From Candidatus Flexicrinis affinis (lineage in GTDB: Bacteria; Chloroflexota; Anaerolineae; Aggregatilineales; Phototrophicaceae), in the NCBI GenBank assembly GCA_016716525.1, contig JADJWE010000001.1, positions 930,001-994,000 on the forward strand: a stretch of 64,000 bases of DNA. Direction: 5' to 3'. Every line of letters starts with the position of its first letter. Position 1 is the stretch's first letter. Below the pieces are notes generated by a model that was given only the letters and a program-made list of their open reading frames with translations, did no database searches and was not told the DNA's origin. Made by a program: the position numbers and the translations under genes. Of the stretch, positions 1-8,971 are shown in pieces.

Positions 1-1
1 C

Positions 2-874
2 CGGTCGGCACTGCGCGAAATGCGTACGATGGCGCGCTTGTCGTTTGGGATGCTCCCACTCGCGCGGCTTAACGATCTGACGGTTGGGATCAGCCTCGGT
101 TTTGTGTGGGAGGAAGACGGCAAATTGGTCGGCAACGTATCGGTGTATCCTGCCAAACTGCCGCGCAGTATCGGGCCGTCGTGGATCATTGCCAATGTCG
201 GTGTACATCCACTCTATCAGCGCCGCGGGATCGCCCGTCAATTGATGCTGCGCGCGATGGAGATGATCCACGAAAAAGGGGGCACTCAGGCTTTGCTGCA
301 GGTGGACGATGACAATACTGCTGCAATCGAGCTCTACAAAGGCCTTGGATTCGCGTCGGAGCGGACGTTCACGACGTACAGGCGCAGCCCCTCGCTGCGC
401 TTCCCCGACTCGCCGCTGACCGAGAGACCGTACATTCGCCGCCGCCGGCGAAGCGAGTGGAAGCAGGAAATGGCGCTCGCCGCGGCATTGAGGCCGGAAG
501 AGCGTGGTGGGATCGGGTGGCTAAGGCCGATTGTGCCGGAGTTGTTTCGGCCGGATCTGCTGCGCGGCCTGCGCGATTTCGTGAACATGCGCTCGCTCGA
601 CCGCCTTGTCGTGGAACCGAATGCGTCTCAATTACAGTCGGTGATGTGGGTCGAGCGTGCGTTCGGCGCGACCGCGCGGTTGTCGCTTATGATCCATCCA
701 AGCCGCGCTGGTGTCGATGACGAGGCGCTGCTCGGGTCGTATGTGCGGCAGTCCGGTGGCAACGCCCTCACCATTGAGCATCCAAAGGACGACGAAACCA
801 TCCATCCGGTGCTTGAACGATATCGCTTTTTCGAACAGCGCACGGTGATACACATGCGCTGGATGGCAAACTAG
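2..874 (+). CDS. GNAT-family N-acetyltransferase, 5' end outside window
   Basis: Probable acetyl-CoA-dependent N-acetyltransferase of unknown substrate. The reading frame is open to the window edge; the first internal ATG is at 20, so the true start may lie upstream. Counting from that ATG, residues about 50-115 carry the GNAT core: the strand IIANVGVHPLYQRRGIA matches motif A, whose R/Q-x-x-G-x-G/A loop holds the acetyl-CoA pyrophosphate, and NTAAIELYKGLGF matches motif B. The C-terminal 150 residues are less typical and may be a second, degenerate GNAT-like domain. It ends 8 bases before the FtsX-type permease, so the two are probably co-transcribed. The family call is good; the substrate is unknown. 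Confidence 0.8.
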   Translation, partial: RSALREMRTMARLSFGMLPLARLNDLTVGISLGFVWEEDGKLVGNVSVYPAKLPRSIGPSWIIANVGVHPLYQRRGIARQLMLRAMEMIHEKGGTQALLQVDDDNTAAIELYKGLGFASERTFTTYRRSPSLRFPDSPLTERPYIRRRRRSEWKQEMALAAALRPEERGGIGWLRPIVPELFRPDLLRGLRDFVNMRSLDRLVVEPNASQLQSVMWVERAFGATARLSLMIHPSRAGVDDEALLGSYVRQSGGNALTIEHPKDDETIHPVLERYRFFEQRTVIHMRWMAN

Positions 875-882
875 GGGGCACA

Positions 883-3534
883 ATGGGCCGGATCGGGTTC
901 TACTTGGCGTACGCGCTGCGCAATTTGTGGCGCAGCAGACGCTGGTCGACGTTTGCCGTTTTCTCTGTGGCGGCCGGCGTCGCAACGATGGTCGCGCTGC
1001 GCAGCCTCGGACTGGCAATCGGCGACTCGCTGGCGGCCGACGTGCGCGCGACCAACAAGGGCGACTTGACGGTGTCTGCTGGAGGCGCGCGATTCTTTTC
1101 TGCGCTTACGGACCCTTCGGACGACGCCAACAACTTCTCGCCGGACATGATCCGGCGTGTCGAGACGTGGGCTGCAGAGCGTGGTGGCGAGATTACGGCG
1201 TATCGCGTCAGCAGCGGAACCCAGTTGACTCTAGTTGGCGCCGTCACGGCAGGCCGGCCGCAGTTCATCAACTCGTATTTTATCGATCCCGATTCGTATC
1301 CCCTTACGAATGACGTGTTTGCAGAAGACCCACCCGGCGTGCCGTTGGGCGAGCTGTTAACCGGCGAAGGGAACGAGGTCGTCATTTCACGCAATTTGGC
1401 TGACCGTGAGTCGATCTCGGTAGGCGACGCAGTGCGAGTCAGCGGATCGGATCGGGACTTTGTCGTACGGGGTATCGTGCCGACGGCAGTGCAAGCCGGG
1501 TTCTTCCAGCTCGTATCCAACGAACTGCTGTCGGTGATATTCGGTTTTGCCTACTTCGACCGCGATGCCGTCGACGGTGTGCTCGACCTGAACATCGGCC
1601 CGAACCGGCTCGGAGTCATATTTCCCGATGGTACGCCGTTTGACCAGGTCGACGACTACCGCCGTGAACTGTGGCCGATCGTGTCCAATGGTCGCGTTTC
1701 GGTGAATTCGATCCGCACGCCGAGCGACATCCTCGAAGCGTCGGCTGTCATCTCCGATGTGCTCGGGCGCTTTATCGTCGTGCTTGGCCTCGGGGCGATG
1801 CTGCTGGGCGGGGTGGGCATCATCAACACGATGTTAGTACTTGTGCGCCGGCGCACTGAGGAGATCGCCGCGCTCAAGACGTTTGGCCTCAAGGGCCGGC
1901 AAGTAGCGATGATGTTTCTCGCTGAGGCGATGTGGATAGGCGTGTTCGGCAGCCTTGTCGGCGGCGTGTTCGGGGTCGCGCTCAGCGGCGTCGCCAACCG
2001 CTTCGGTTCCGATCTGATCCAACAACCGCTGTCGTTCAGAATCTACCCAGAGGCGATTCTGTTCGGTGGCGTTCTGGGGGTATTCGTCAGCGCCGTGTTC
2101 GGCATTCTACCGGTGCTGTCGGCGGCGAAAGTCCGGCCCGCCATCGTGCTGCGCCCGAACGACGTTTCGAACGTCACGGCCGGTTGTTTGCCGCGGCTTG
2201 CTGCTATCGGGTTTATCGTCATCGCGCTTGGCCTGATCGCTGGGCAGATCATCGGGTTCCCGCTGGTGGGGGTCATCGGCGTCGCTGTGACGCTGTTGAT
2301 TCTCGGCATTTTGGCGTGCGTCATGTGGGCGATCGTGTGGCTGGTGGGCAAACTGCCATCGTTCGGGAGTGTCGACTTGCGGCTGGCACTGCGCGACTTG
2401 ACGACCCGGCGGATGCGCACGGCGATCACGCTGCTGGCGCTGAGCGCCGGCATGTTCGCGCTGAGTAGTATCGCGTTCTTCGGCGAGTCGGTGCGCGATA
2501 TCCTTCAGTTTTCGTTCACCAACACGCTCGGCGGCAATGTATTGATGTTCCCTGTGCTGCCGCAAGAACTCGCACGGCCGATCATCGATGGACGTCTCGA
2601 CACGTTGGAGGGCGTCGAATCTCGTTCGCGGTTGATGATGTTTGCCGGTACGCTGCGCGACATCCAGCGTGCGGATGGTTCTCAGCCGCCGCGCATGGAT
2701 TCGCTCAACATCAATGTCACCGTCCGTGACACGGACGATCCGAACTGGTCGATACCGGGGATCACGGCGGGCCGGTCGCTGACGGAGGCAGATCGCGGAA
2801 CGCTGGTCGCCGTATATATCAAACCGCAGTTCACACCTGACGGCGAAGCGCCGGCGTACCGACTCGGCGACCGACTGACGATTTATCAATTCAGCAGCAG
2901 GCAGTCGCTCACGGTTGAAATCGTCGGGGTTGCGGACTCGTCGCCGACTGGCGGCTTCGGGGGACTGTGGCTGCCACCGGACCTCATCGCGCCGCGCTAC
3001 GCCGACTTCACGCTCAACCTCGCCAAAATCGCGCCCGACAAACTCAACGACGCGCTGCTTGGCTTGTCGACTCTGCCGCTCGTGTTGACGTTTGATATCT
3101 CGTTCTTCGACGGTATCCTGACGCGGCTCATCACCCAATTCAGCGCGCTGCCGCTGCTCGTCGGCATTCTGTCGCTGGGCGCAGCGGCCGTGATCACGGC
3201 GAATACCGTCGCACTAGCGACGCTTGAGCGCCGCCGGCAGACCGGCGTGATGCGCGCCATTGGCCTAAAGGGCGGGCGCGTGCTGCGCATCCTGCTGCTT
3301 GAAAACGTGATCGTGAGCTTGCTTGGCGCGCTGATTGGGATCGGCTTGAGCGCGTTAGGCGTGTGGATGATGACCACCTTCAGCTTCGAGAGCGCAATTC
3401 TGATACCGCGCAGCGCGCTGCCGATTGCCGTGCTGCTCGTGCTGGTCGCCATCGGAATAGGGGCGTTTGCCACGTATGCCAGCGGGTCCGTTGCCGTTCG
3501 CGAGCGCATTATGAACACCCTGCGCTACGAGTAG
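883..3534 (+). CDS. FtsX/MacB-like ABC transporter permease with two FtsX domains
   Basis: An 883-aa inner-membrane permease. An N-terminal membrane segment at about residues 20-50 is followed by a long extracytoplasmic domain. Then comes a block of membrane segments at about 290-420 with the FtsX signature region (GVGIINTMLVLVRRRTEEIA). A second copy of the arrangement starts near 490, with the final FtsX domain at about 750-880 (NTVALATLERRRQTGVMRAIG). This duplicated layout is usual for LolC/E- or MacB-like permeases that export lipoproteins, peptides or lipids or act mechanically on the envelope. Its partner ATPase is not in the window and may lie upstream of base 1. ATG start follows the GNAT gene by 8 bases. 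Confidence 0.88.
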   Translation: MGRIGFYLAYALRNLWRSRRWSTFAVFSVAAGVATMVALRSLGLAIGDSLAADVRATNKGDLTVSAGGARFFSALTDPSDDANNFSPDMIRRVETWAAERGGEITAYRVSSGTQLTLVGAVTAGRPQFINSYFIDPDSYPLTNDVFAEDPPGVPLGELLTGEGNEVVISRNLADRESISVGDAVRVSGSDRDFVVRGIVPTAVQAGFFQLVSNELLSVIFGFAYFDRDAVDGVLDLNIGPNRLGVIFPDGTPFDQVDDYRRELWPIVSNGRVSVNSIRTPSDILEASAVISDVLGRFIVVLGLGAMLLGGVGIINTMLVLVRRRTEEIAALKTFGLKGRQVAMMFLAEAMWIGVFGSLVGGVFGVALSGVANRFGSDLIQQPLSFRIYPEAILFGGVLGVFVSAVFGILPVLSAAKVRPAIVLRPNDVSNVTAGCLPRLAAIGFIVIALGLIAGQIIGFPLVGVIGVAVTLLILGILACVMWAIVWLVGKLPSFGSVDLRLALRDLTTRRMRTAITLLALSAGMFALSSIAFFGESVRDILQFSFTNTLGGNVLMFPVLPQELARPIIDGRLDTLEGVESRSRLMMFAGTLRDIQRADGSQPPRMDSLNINVTVRDTDDPNWSIPGITAGRSLTEADRGTLVAVYIKPQFTPDGEAPAYRLGDRLTIYQFSSRQSLTVEIVGVADSSPTGGFGGLWLPPDLIAPRYADFTLNLAKIAPDKLNDALLGLSTLPLVLTFDISFFDGILTRLITQFSALPLLVGILSLGAAAVITANTVALATLERRRQTGVMRAIGLKGGRVLRILLLENVIVSLLGALIGIGLSALGVWMMTTFSFESAILIPRSALPIAVLLVLVAIGIGAFATYASGSVAVRERIMNTLRYE

Positions 3535-3541
3535 TTCGATC

Positions 3542-3571
3542 TTGACTCTTTGGGCGGAGTAGCCCTATACT
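3542..3571 (+). promoter_or_regulatory. Sigma-70-type promoter for tRNA-Ala
   Basis: TTGACT at 3542-3547 and TATACT at 3566-3571 are separated by 18 bases, placing the start of transcription about 7 bases later and just ahead of the tRNA. The -10 lies inside the right arm of an inverted repeat (3553-3576). Confidence 0.55.
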
Positions 3572-3576
3572 CCGCC
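3553..3576. terminator. Perfect hairpin after the permease gene, overlapping the tRNA promoter
   Basis: GGCGGAGTA (3553-3561) and TACTCCGCC (3568-3576) are perfect 9-base arms around a 6-base loop. It begins 18 bases after the permease stop codon. There is no T-run, so it is a weak terminator candidate; it could instead be a DNA-level operator because it covers the -10 box. Confidence 0.4.
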
Positions 3577-3584
3577 TACAGAAC

Positions 3585-3657
<73 letters not shown>

Positions 3658-3686
3658 TCCGCCTATAGACAGCCTCGTCGAACAAG

Positions 3687-3714
3687 AGCCAGCTTTCACG
3701 CTGGTTTTTGCTTT
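3687..3714 (+). terminator. Intrinsic terminator of tRNA-Ala
   Basis: AGCCAGC (3687-3693) pairs with GCTGGTT (3700-3706, one G-U pair) around a 6-base loop and is followed by a T-rich tract ending at 3714, 30 bases after the tRNA. Confidence 0.75.
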
Positions 3715-3732
3715 CCTATCCCCATCACCTCC

Positions 3733-3888
3733 ATCATCTGAACTACGGATCCGTTCAGTTAATCTGCGCAAGGATGAAATTGGAGGCATAATTCGGCTCG
3801 GGTAAACCGCAACTCTCTCGACGATTTCGTGCAGCAGTTCTAATTGGCTACTGGCATCAATTCTCCCAAGCAACACACGGTGTATAAG
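3733..3888 (-). pseudogene. Possible relic of a site-specific recombinase C-terminus; rest of 3715-4080 empty
   Basis: A short frame on the minus strand reads ELLHEIVERVAVYPSRI, which resembles the tail of large serine recombinases or phage-type recombinases (leucine-rich helix, then a V-E-R-V-x-V-Y-P-x-R-I strand). It has no upstream domain, as a stop lies directly before it, and it runs into the tRNA terminator. Its position beside a tRNA 3' end would fit a decayed integrated element. The match is short, so this is tentative. I see no gene, repeat or clear promoter in the rest of 3715-4080. Confidence 0.22.
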
Positions 3889-4080
3889 TCATCAGTCTTG
3901 AAGCATATTCCTTCCGAAGCTGTGAATTCTGAAGTATAGAGATTCGCAGACTTGAGAAGCTTCATGATGGAACGCAACAAGAGGGCAGGGGATGTTCCTC
4001 AATTCTTGAAGTCGGCTTGTCTGACAGGGGTGGTAGGGCAATGAACACAATGGGTCGATCGCAAAAGAAGGCATCTAACG

Positions 4081-5103
4081 GTGGATGTTGAAAAGATAGT
4101 CGCGGAGCAGGAGCAAGCGTTTTCGGGTGTGGTGATGGTGCGGCAAGGCGGCAAGGTCGTCCATGCGAAGGGGTATGGGCTGGCTCACAGGGCGGAGGCA
4201 ATCCCCAATAGGATTGATACTCGATTTGGGACAGCATCGGGTACAAAGACGTTCACGGCCACGGCGATCTGCCAACTGGCGGAAGCGGGCAAGATTGACC
4301 TGAGCGCGCCAATCAGCGACTACATCCGCGAAGGATTGCCCACTTATGACCCGGATGTGACGGTTCATCAACTGCTGTGCCACACATCAGGCATCGCCGA
4401 TTACCTGCCCGATGACCTGAGCGACGAGGAGTATGCTGCGCTGTTCACGCGGTATCCGGTGTACACGCTGCGCGGGCCAGCCGACTATCTGACGATGTTC
4501 CCCAGCGGGATGGTTTTCAAACCGGGCGAACGTTTTGCGTACAACAACGGCGCATACATTCTGCTGGCGTTGCTGGTAGAAACGGCAAGCGGGATGCCGT
4601 ACGCGAAGTACGTAGAAGAAAACGTCTTCGCTAAGGCAGGCATGAGCGACTCCGGCTTTTTCGAGTCCGACCGTCTACCCGCACGGACGGCGTTGGGCTA
4701 TCTGGCAGACCAAGGCAACGGTACCGGGCGGACAAACGTGTTTCTCCTGCCGATCCGAGGGGGTGGCGACGGTGGAGCATATGTGACCGCGCCAGACATG
4801 TGCAAATTCTGGGACGCTCTGCATAGCGACCAACTCATGGGCAAGGTCATGCGTGAGCGAATGCTGGGCATTCAAGCTACCAACCCGGACGACCCGACGG
4901 ATAGCTATGGCTATGGCGTGTGGATCGTAACCGACGCGGCCGGGCGAATCACCCGGTATGGCGCGATAGGGGAGGATCAGGGTGTTGTGTTCTCGTCCAT
5001 CGTGCTGCCGCAGCACGACAGCTTGGTGACGGTCATCAGCAACACCAGAGAAGGGCCGACGTGGGCACTTGCTCGTGACCTCCGCACAGCAATCACGGAA
5101 TGA
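4081..5103 (+). CDS. Serine hydrolase, beta-lactamase / class C PBP fold
   Basis: A 340-aa protein of the PF00144 family (beta-lactamase, D-aminopeptidase and esterase relatives). Visible motifs are the nucleophile SxxK as SGTK at about residues 53-56, the YxN motif as YNN at about 158-160, and the class-typical segment VHQLLCHTSGI after the first helix. No signal peptide is visible, so it may be cytoplasmic, unlike many PBP-like members. The GTG start is supported by an AAGAAGG Shine-Dalgarno sequence about 8 bases upstream and by an in-frame stop at 4042. It stands alone between the tRNA region and a membrane protein gene. The natural substrate (peptide, ester or beta-lactam) cannot be read from sequence. 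Confidence 0.85.
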   Translation: MDVEKIVAEQEQAFSGVVMVRQGGKVVHAKGYGLAHRAEAIPNRIDTRFGTASGTKTFTATAICQLAEAGKIDLSAPISDYIREGLPTYDPDVTVHQLLCHTSGIADYLPDDLSDEEYAALFTRYPVYTLRGPADYLTMFPSGMVFKPGERFAYNNGAYILLALLVETASGMPYAKYVEENVFAKAGMSDSGFFESDRLPARTALGYLADQGNGTGRTNVFLLPIRGGGDGGAYVTAPDMCKFWDALHSDQLMGKVMRERMLGIQATNPDDPTDSYGYGVWIVTDAAGRITRYGAIGEDQGVVFSSIVLPQHDSLVTVISNTREGPTWALARDLRTAITE

Positions 5104-5342
5104 TTGGTTTGGGTGGGGAACCCCGCCCTCCAATCCAAACGGACTCACGCGTAAGTTCACCTCTTGACTATTCCGTAACCCACTTTGATTCGAACGGGCC
5201 GGTGCGGCCGCGGCAGCGTGGGATTCTTGACAATGCTCGCCGCACAGCTCGCCGGGTGACGGAGTCGTTACAGCATACGTGGGGCTGAAGCGGTAACATC
5301 ACCGTCGCACATCTCAGAACGTGTCCAATCCGGTAGGTGTCT

Positions 5343-6428
5343 ATGCGACAGAGCGTGCGCGCGTCCGTGATGGTGATCGTGTTTGCCATTGTCCTTACGG
5401 TATTGGTGATACTGGGGATTCAGAACGATTGGGGTGTGTTTCGCCGCCCAACGCAGGAGCAGTTCGAGAACCTGGAGGCGAAGAACGATGCGGCGTTCGA
5501 GGAGGGCGCAGCAGGTTTTGCTTCAGTGGACTTGTCGATCGCAATCATTCCGCCGTCGTCCTCGGACGAGACACGCCGCACCACGTTTCAACTCGACCGC
5601 ATGGTGTATTACATCCGCGACGACAGCGAAGAGATCGATGTCCTCGAAGCGTGTATCGATGACGTGCGGCTTATCTTTGTGACGAAGGATGCGCCGCAGC
5701 CCGTCGACGGCGGTTACTTCTTCTCGGAACCCGTGTGCGTGAGCCCGACAGAAGATGATTTCATCGCGGAATCGATTGAGTACGCGGGTTCGTTCAGCAT
5801 AGACAATCACTACAACATAATCCCCCCGATTGACCAGCCGTTTCGAATCGACTTGAGCAACGCCAGCACAATATCGCTGAATTTCTGGTATCCATACGAC
5901 TCTTTCAATCTCGACACGGTCATTCAGGTGAGCTACAGCGTCCGTTACAGCGACGGCACAGAGGAACATGATGCGATCGAACCGTTTGTGCTGTGGAGTA
6001 TCCAGACGTCCGGGACGCGGCTTTGGGACCTGAACCTGTTTGCCGAGCGAGAGGTCGAGTTTGGCGGCGACCTCAGAGAAGGCTATCTTTATCATCCTTA
6101 TGGTGTTTTCGATACGATCGCCATCGAGTTTCAGCGCCCGCTTCTCTATCGATTGGCGTTCCCGTTCTTCATGATCGCGATGGTCCTGCTCATCAGCCTC
6201 GTGCCGCTGCTGGGTGAGCGCGACACGCTGGTCGACATTAGCGCGGCGATGTTGTTCGGTATATTCGGGTTGAAAGGCGTTCTTGGCCCGGGTGAGCAGA
6301 TGGGGCAGACGCTTCTGGATATTGCCCTCATTTGCCTGTATGTGCTGTTGGTCTTCGCGGCGCTGTTGTTCTTTGCGTCCAGAATCAACATGCGCTGGCG
6401 GCGAGTGTCTACCAAACCCGAAGCCTAG
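5343..6428 (+). CDS. Membrane protein with external domain and three C-terminal TM helices, DUF4436-like
   Basis: A 361-aa protein of unknown function. One N-terminal membrane helix (about 9-27) is followed by an extracytoplasmic, probably all-beta domain of about 240 residues, with three helices at the C-terminus (from about 262). The ending (LFGIFGLKGVLGPGEQMGQTLLD then a hydrophobic helix) recalls the DUF4436 family, in which a helix is followed by a conserved G/R-x-x-x-P-G-x-P segment. I chose ATG 5343 over the in-frame GTG 5337 because of the TAGGTG sequence ahead of it. No operon partner is evident. Confidence 0.6.
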   Translation: MRQSVRASVMVIVFAIVLTVLVILGIQNDWGVFRRPTQEQFENLEAKNDAAFEEGAAGFASVDLSIAIIPPSSSDETRRTTFQLDRMVYYIRDDSEEIDVLEACIDDVRLIFVTKDAPQPVDGGYFFSEPVCVSPTEDDFIAESIEYAGSFSIDNHYNIIPPIDQPFRIDLSNASTISLNFWYPYDSFNLDTVIQVSYSVRYSDGTEEHDAIEPFVLWSIQTSGTRLWDLNLFAEREVEFGGDLREGYLYHPYGVFDTIAIEFQRPLLYRLAFPFFMIAMVLLISLVPLLGERDTLVDISAAMLFGIFGLKGVLGPGEQMGQTLLDIALICLYVLLVFAALLFFASRINMRWRRVSTKPEA

Positions 6429-6562
6429 ACCCCGAAATCAGAACCGGCCAGCACTAGGCCCTTCCTGCGTCTCTCGCTCAGCACGATCCCAATAACACCG
6501 GCAGCACCATGGTGTGGACGAAGGGTTTCGTGTGCATCCGCACGTCCCCTCCTGCGGATTTC

Positions 6563-6591
6563 TTGACGAATGTGGAGCTTGCGGCTACTAT
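6563..6591 (+). promoter_or_regulatory. Promoter of the GntR-family regulator gene
   Basis: TTGACG at 6563-6568, 17-base spacer, TACTAT at 6586-6591. Three tandem ATCAATW repeats begin at the -10 and run across the expected start of transcription. Confidence 0.5.
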
Positions 6592-6610
6592 CAATTATCA
6601 ATAATCAATA
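6590..6610 (+). repeat. Three tandem 7-base ATCAATW repeats at the transcription start
   Basis: ATCAATT, ATCAATA and ATCAATA lie head to tail between the -10 box and the regulator gene, an AT-rich island in a GC-rich region. The placement suggests an autoregulatory operator, but GntR/FCD sites are usually palindromic, so this is inference. Confidence 0.45.
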
Positions 6611-6631
6611 GCTTCTCACCGAGTTTAGGAA

Positions 6632-7306
6632 TTGACTGACTTCTACTCTCACAAAGCCTCGCCCAAGCTGTCTTCGTTGGCGGAGCAGGTCTACGATCAC
6701 CTGCGACTGGCCGTTATCAGCAGCGCCCTCAAACCCGGCGAGAAGCTGGTCGAAATGGACATCGCGGCGCAAATGGGGACAAGTCAAGGTCCCGTCCGCG
6801 AAGCGCTGCAGCGTCTCGAACACGACGGACTCGTCGAGCGGCGCGCGCGCATCGGCAGTTTCGTTAGCGAACTCTCGTACGATGAGATGTACGAGCTTGT
6901 TTCAGTCCGAAGTTCGATCGAAAGCTTCGCGATCCGCCGAGCGTCGACGCGCATCACCGATGAACAGTGCGATGAACTCGACGACTTGGTCGAACGCATG
7001 GCTGCTGCTGGCACGAACAACGACATCATGATGCTGGCTCAGCTTGACATGAATTTCCACCGCCGCATCGTTGAACTTTCCGGAAGCACGACATTGCTCC
7101 GCGTGTGGTCTTCGCTGTCCAATCCTGTTCAACGATTCGTCGTTCAATCCCACATGGAGAAGTACACCGACTTTGTCGAGATCGGACTGCGCCATCGTCC
7201 GATCGTCGAAGCGCTTCGGGCACGTGACGGAGATGCCGCTGTCGAAAGCATTCAGACCCACCTGATGCTGATCTGGCAAGTGCTTGATCGAGAACCGAGA
7301 GAGTAG
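6632..7306 (+). CDS. GntR-family transcriptional regulator, FadR/FCD subfamily
   Basis: A 224-aa DNA-binding regulator. The N-terminal winged helix-turn-helix spans about residues 14-76: GEKLVEMDIAAQMGTSQGPV is the helix-turn-helix core, followed by VREALQRLEHDGLVERR. The C-terminal FCD ligand-binding helical bundle spans about 85-215 with metal/ligand-site candidates D (LDMNFHRRIV) and H (RHRPIVEAL, IQTHL). FCD regulators usually sense organic or sugar acids. The TTG start is chosen because TTTAGGA sits directly upstream. The gene precedes a sugar-acid-type ABC importer and dehydratase in the same direction, so it most likely controls 7502-12861. Confidence 0.88.
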   Translation: MTDFYSHKASPKLSSLAEQVYDHLRLAVISSALKPGEKLVEMDIAAQMGTSQGPVREALQRLEHDGLVERRARIGSFVSELSYDEMYELVSVRSSIESFAIRRASTRITDEQCDELDDLVERMAAAGTNNDIMMLAQLDMNFHRRIVELSGSTTLLRVWSSLSNPVQRFVVQSHMEKYTDFVEIGLRHRPIVEALRARDGDAAVESIQTHLMLIWQVLDREPRE

Positions 7307-7381
7307 CTCTTACGCCCCGGGTTGCCGTGGATCAGCTCAGGGCGCAAGGCGTTATCCACGAAAACACCTTGTTTGGCATTA

Positions 7382-7401
7382 ATCCCGAATGGGATCGGGA
7401 T
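7382..7401. promoter_or_regulatory. Inverted repeat ahead of importer genes, candidate operator
   Basis: ATCCCGA (7382-7388) and TCGGGAT (7395-7401) are perfect 7-base arms with a 6-base spacer, 100 bases upstream of the binding-protein gene. Two-fold symmetry suits a dimeric GntR/FCD regulator. No convincing -35/-10 pair was found beside it. Confidence 0.35.
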
Positions 7402-7501
7402 GATATGCGGGTGCTGAGGGGAGACAGGGAGGTGTCATGGGCGCAGGGAGAGGTACCGTTTCTGCACTAACTCACGGGGAATGTTCATCAGGAGAAAAAC
7501 T

Positions 7502-8890
7502 ATGAAGCCAAACAAGATGAGCCGTCGAGATTTCTTGCGTGCCGCTGGCATAGGGTTTGTGGCCACCGGCGCAGGTCTCTCGGTTCCAACCATGTTCGCT
7601 CAAGATGCGACTCCGGTTCCACTACCGGTGGGCGCTGCGGGCAAGCTTACCGTTATCCACCGTACCGAATACTTTGAAGTTGTTCAGCAGATGTTCCGCC
7701 AGACGGTCGAGACGTTCGCCTCGGCAAAGGGTGCCGACCTCGACATTTCTACGGCCAATCCTGAAATCTTCGGTGACTTCACCGCCAAGATGCTGGCCGC
7801 GGTGCAGGCGGGCAATCCGCCCGACATTGGCTACCACCAGTTGAGTATCCAGCAGATGTACTCGCTGGACATCGTCGAGGACGTCACCGACCTCGTTGAC
7901 CAGTTAGTCGGCCTATACGGCGCGCCCATCCCCGCCCTCGCCGAGTTCAACGCCAAGATTGACGGGCGCTGGTGGGCAGTACCGTTCATGAGCTACACCG
8001 GCGCATGGTTTGCCCGCAGGGACAAGTTCGAGGAAAAGGGTATCGACGTCAACAGCCTCGATACGTGGGACAATCGCCGTGAAGCGTGCCTCGAAGTGTC
8101 CGACCCGTCCAACAACTTCTACGGTTGGGGTATGACGATCAACCGCAGTGGCGACGGACATGGCTTGATCTCGGGCGTTATTCAGGCGTTTGGTGGCACG
8201 TTCGTGGACGAGACCGGCTTGAAGGTAACGTTCAATTCTCCAGAAACCGTCGCCGCGGTCGAGTGGCTGAACGAGACGTATACGAGCGAGAAGTACAAGC
8301 CGATGCTGCCACCCGGCGTCGAGAGCTGGACGGACGTCAGCAACAACGAGCAGTATCTGGCTGGTACGGTAGCCATGACGTTGAACCAGCCCAGCGTATA
8401 CGCTGCGGCCAAGGCGAACAATAACCCGATCTTCGAGCATACGGCCGTGCTCCATGCCCCGAAATGGCTCGATGGATCCCTGCCAGAAGCAGGCGGCAGT
8501 GGGTGGATCACGATCTTCAAAGGCGCGCCGAACATCGAACTTGCCAAGGAACTGGTCCTGGACTTGCTTGCGCCGGCCAACTACACGCCGATGGTTCAGA
8601 ATGGCGGCGGGCTGTTCTTGCCTGCCTATCGCGATCTGTGGACCGAGGACGTGATGGGCGCGGATCCGAACTTCGAGGTCTTCCGCGAAATCCTGTTGAA
8701 TCCTGAGGTCTTCTACGGCATGTCGCACCCGGCGCCGCCTAACGCGCTGGTCGACCAGATCAATGCAGCCTCGATCACGAGCCAGATGATGGCGAACGTG
8801 ACCACCGGCGCCATGACCGCCGAAGAGGCCGTCGCGGACGCGCACAACAAGATCGTTCAGATCTTCGAAGAAGGCGGAGCGATGCAGTAG
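7502..8890 (+). CDS. ABC importer extracellular solute-binding protein (family 1), Tat-type signal
   Basis: A 462-aa exported carbohydrate-binding protein of the MalE/UgpB class. The N-terminus has a twin-arginine motif (SRRDFLRAAG) followed by a hydrophobic stretch and an Ala-rich cleavage region near FAQ, so export by Tat is likely. The body shows the family pattern of an N-terminal lobe, hinge and WxxP-type ligand pocket (WITIFKGAPN). The ATG at 7502 is chosen over ATG 7481 because AGGAGA lies 6 bases upstream. It is followed by a fused permease and sugar-acid enzymes, so an acidic sugar is a plausible cargo; that part is inference. Confidence 0.88.
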   Translation: MKPNKMSRRDFLRAAGIGFVATGAGLSVPTMFAQDATPVPLPVGAAGKLTVIHRTEYFEVVQQMFRQTVETFASAKGADLDISTANPEIFGDFTAKMLAAVQAGNPPDIGYHQLSIQQMYSLDIVEDVTDLVDQLVGLYGAPIPALAEFNAKIDGRWWAVPFMSYTGAWFARRDKFEEKGIDVNSLDTWDNRREACLEVSDPSNNFYGWGMTINRSGDGHGLISGVIQAFGGTFVDETGLKVTFNSPETVAAVEWLNETYTSEKYKPMLPPGVESWTDVSNNEQYLAGTVAMTLNQPSVYAAAKANNNPIFEHTAVLHAPKWLDGSLPEAGGSGWITIFKGAPNIELAKELVLDLLAPANYTPMVQNGGGLFLPAYRDLWTEDVMGADPNFEVFREILLNPEVFYGMSHPAPPNALVDQINAASITSQMMANVTTGAMTAEEAVADAHNKIVQIFEEGGAMQ

Positions 8891-8971
8891 TCCCACAACG
8901 GCAGGGCGCGAATAGTCCGCGCCCTGCCGATCTGACTCACTCAAGAATACTCATTGAGACATTGCGAGGAC

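Noticed and set aside
2107..3138. Minus-strand frame of 343 codons
   Set aside because: It is antisense to the FtsX-type permease and highly charged without domain features.
5109..5127. GGGTGGGG/CCCCGCCC hairpin after the serine hydrolase gene
   Set aside because: The loop would be only 2 bases without opening pairs, and no T-run follows; it is not convincing as a terminator.
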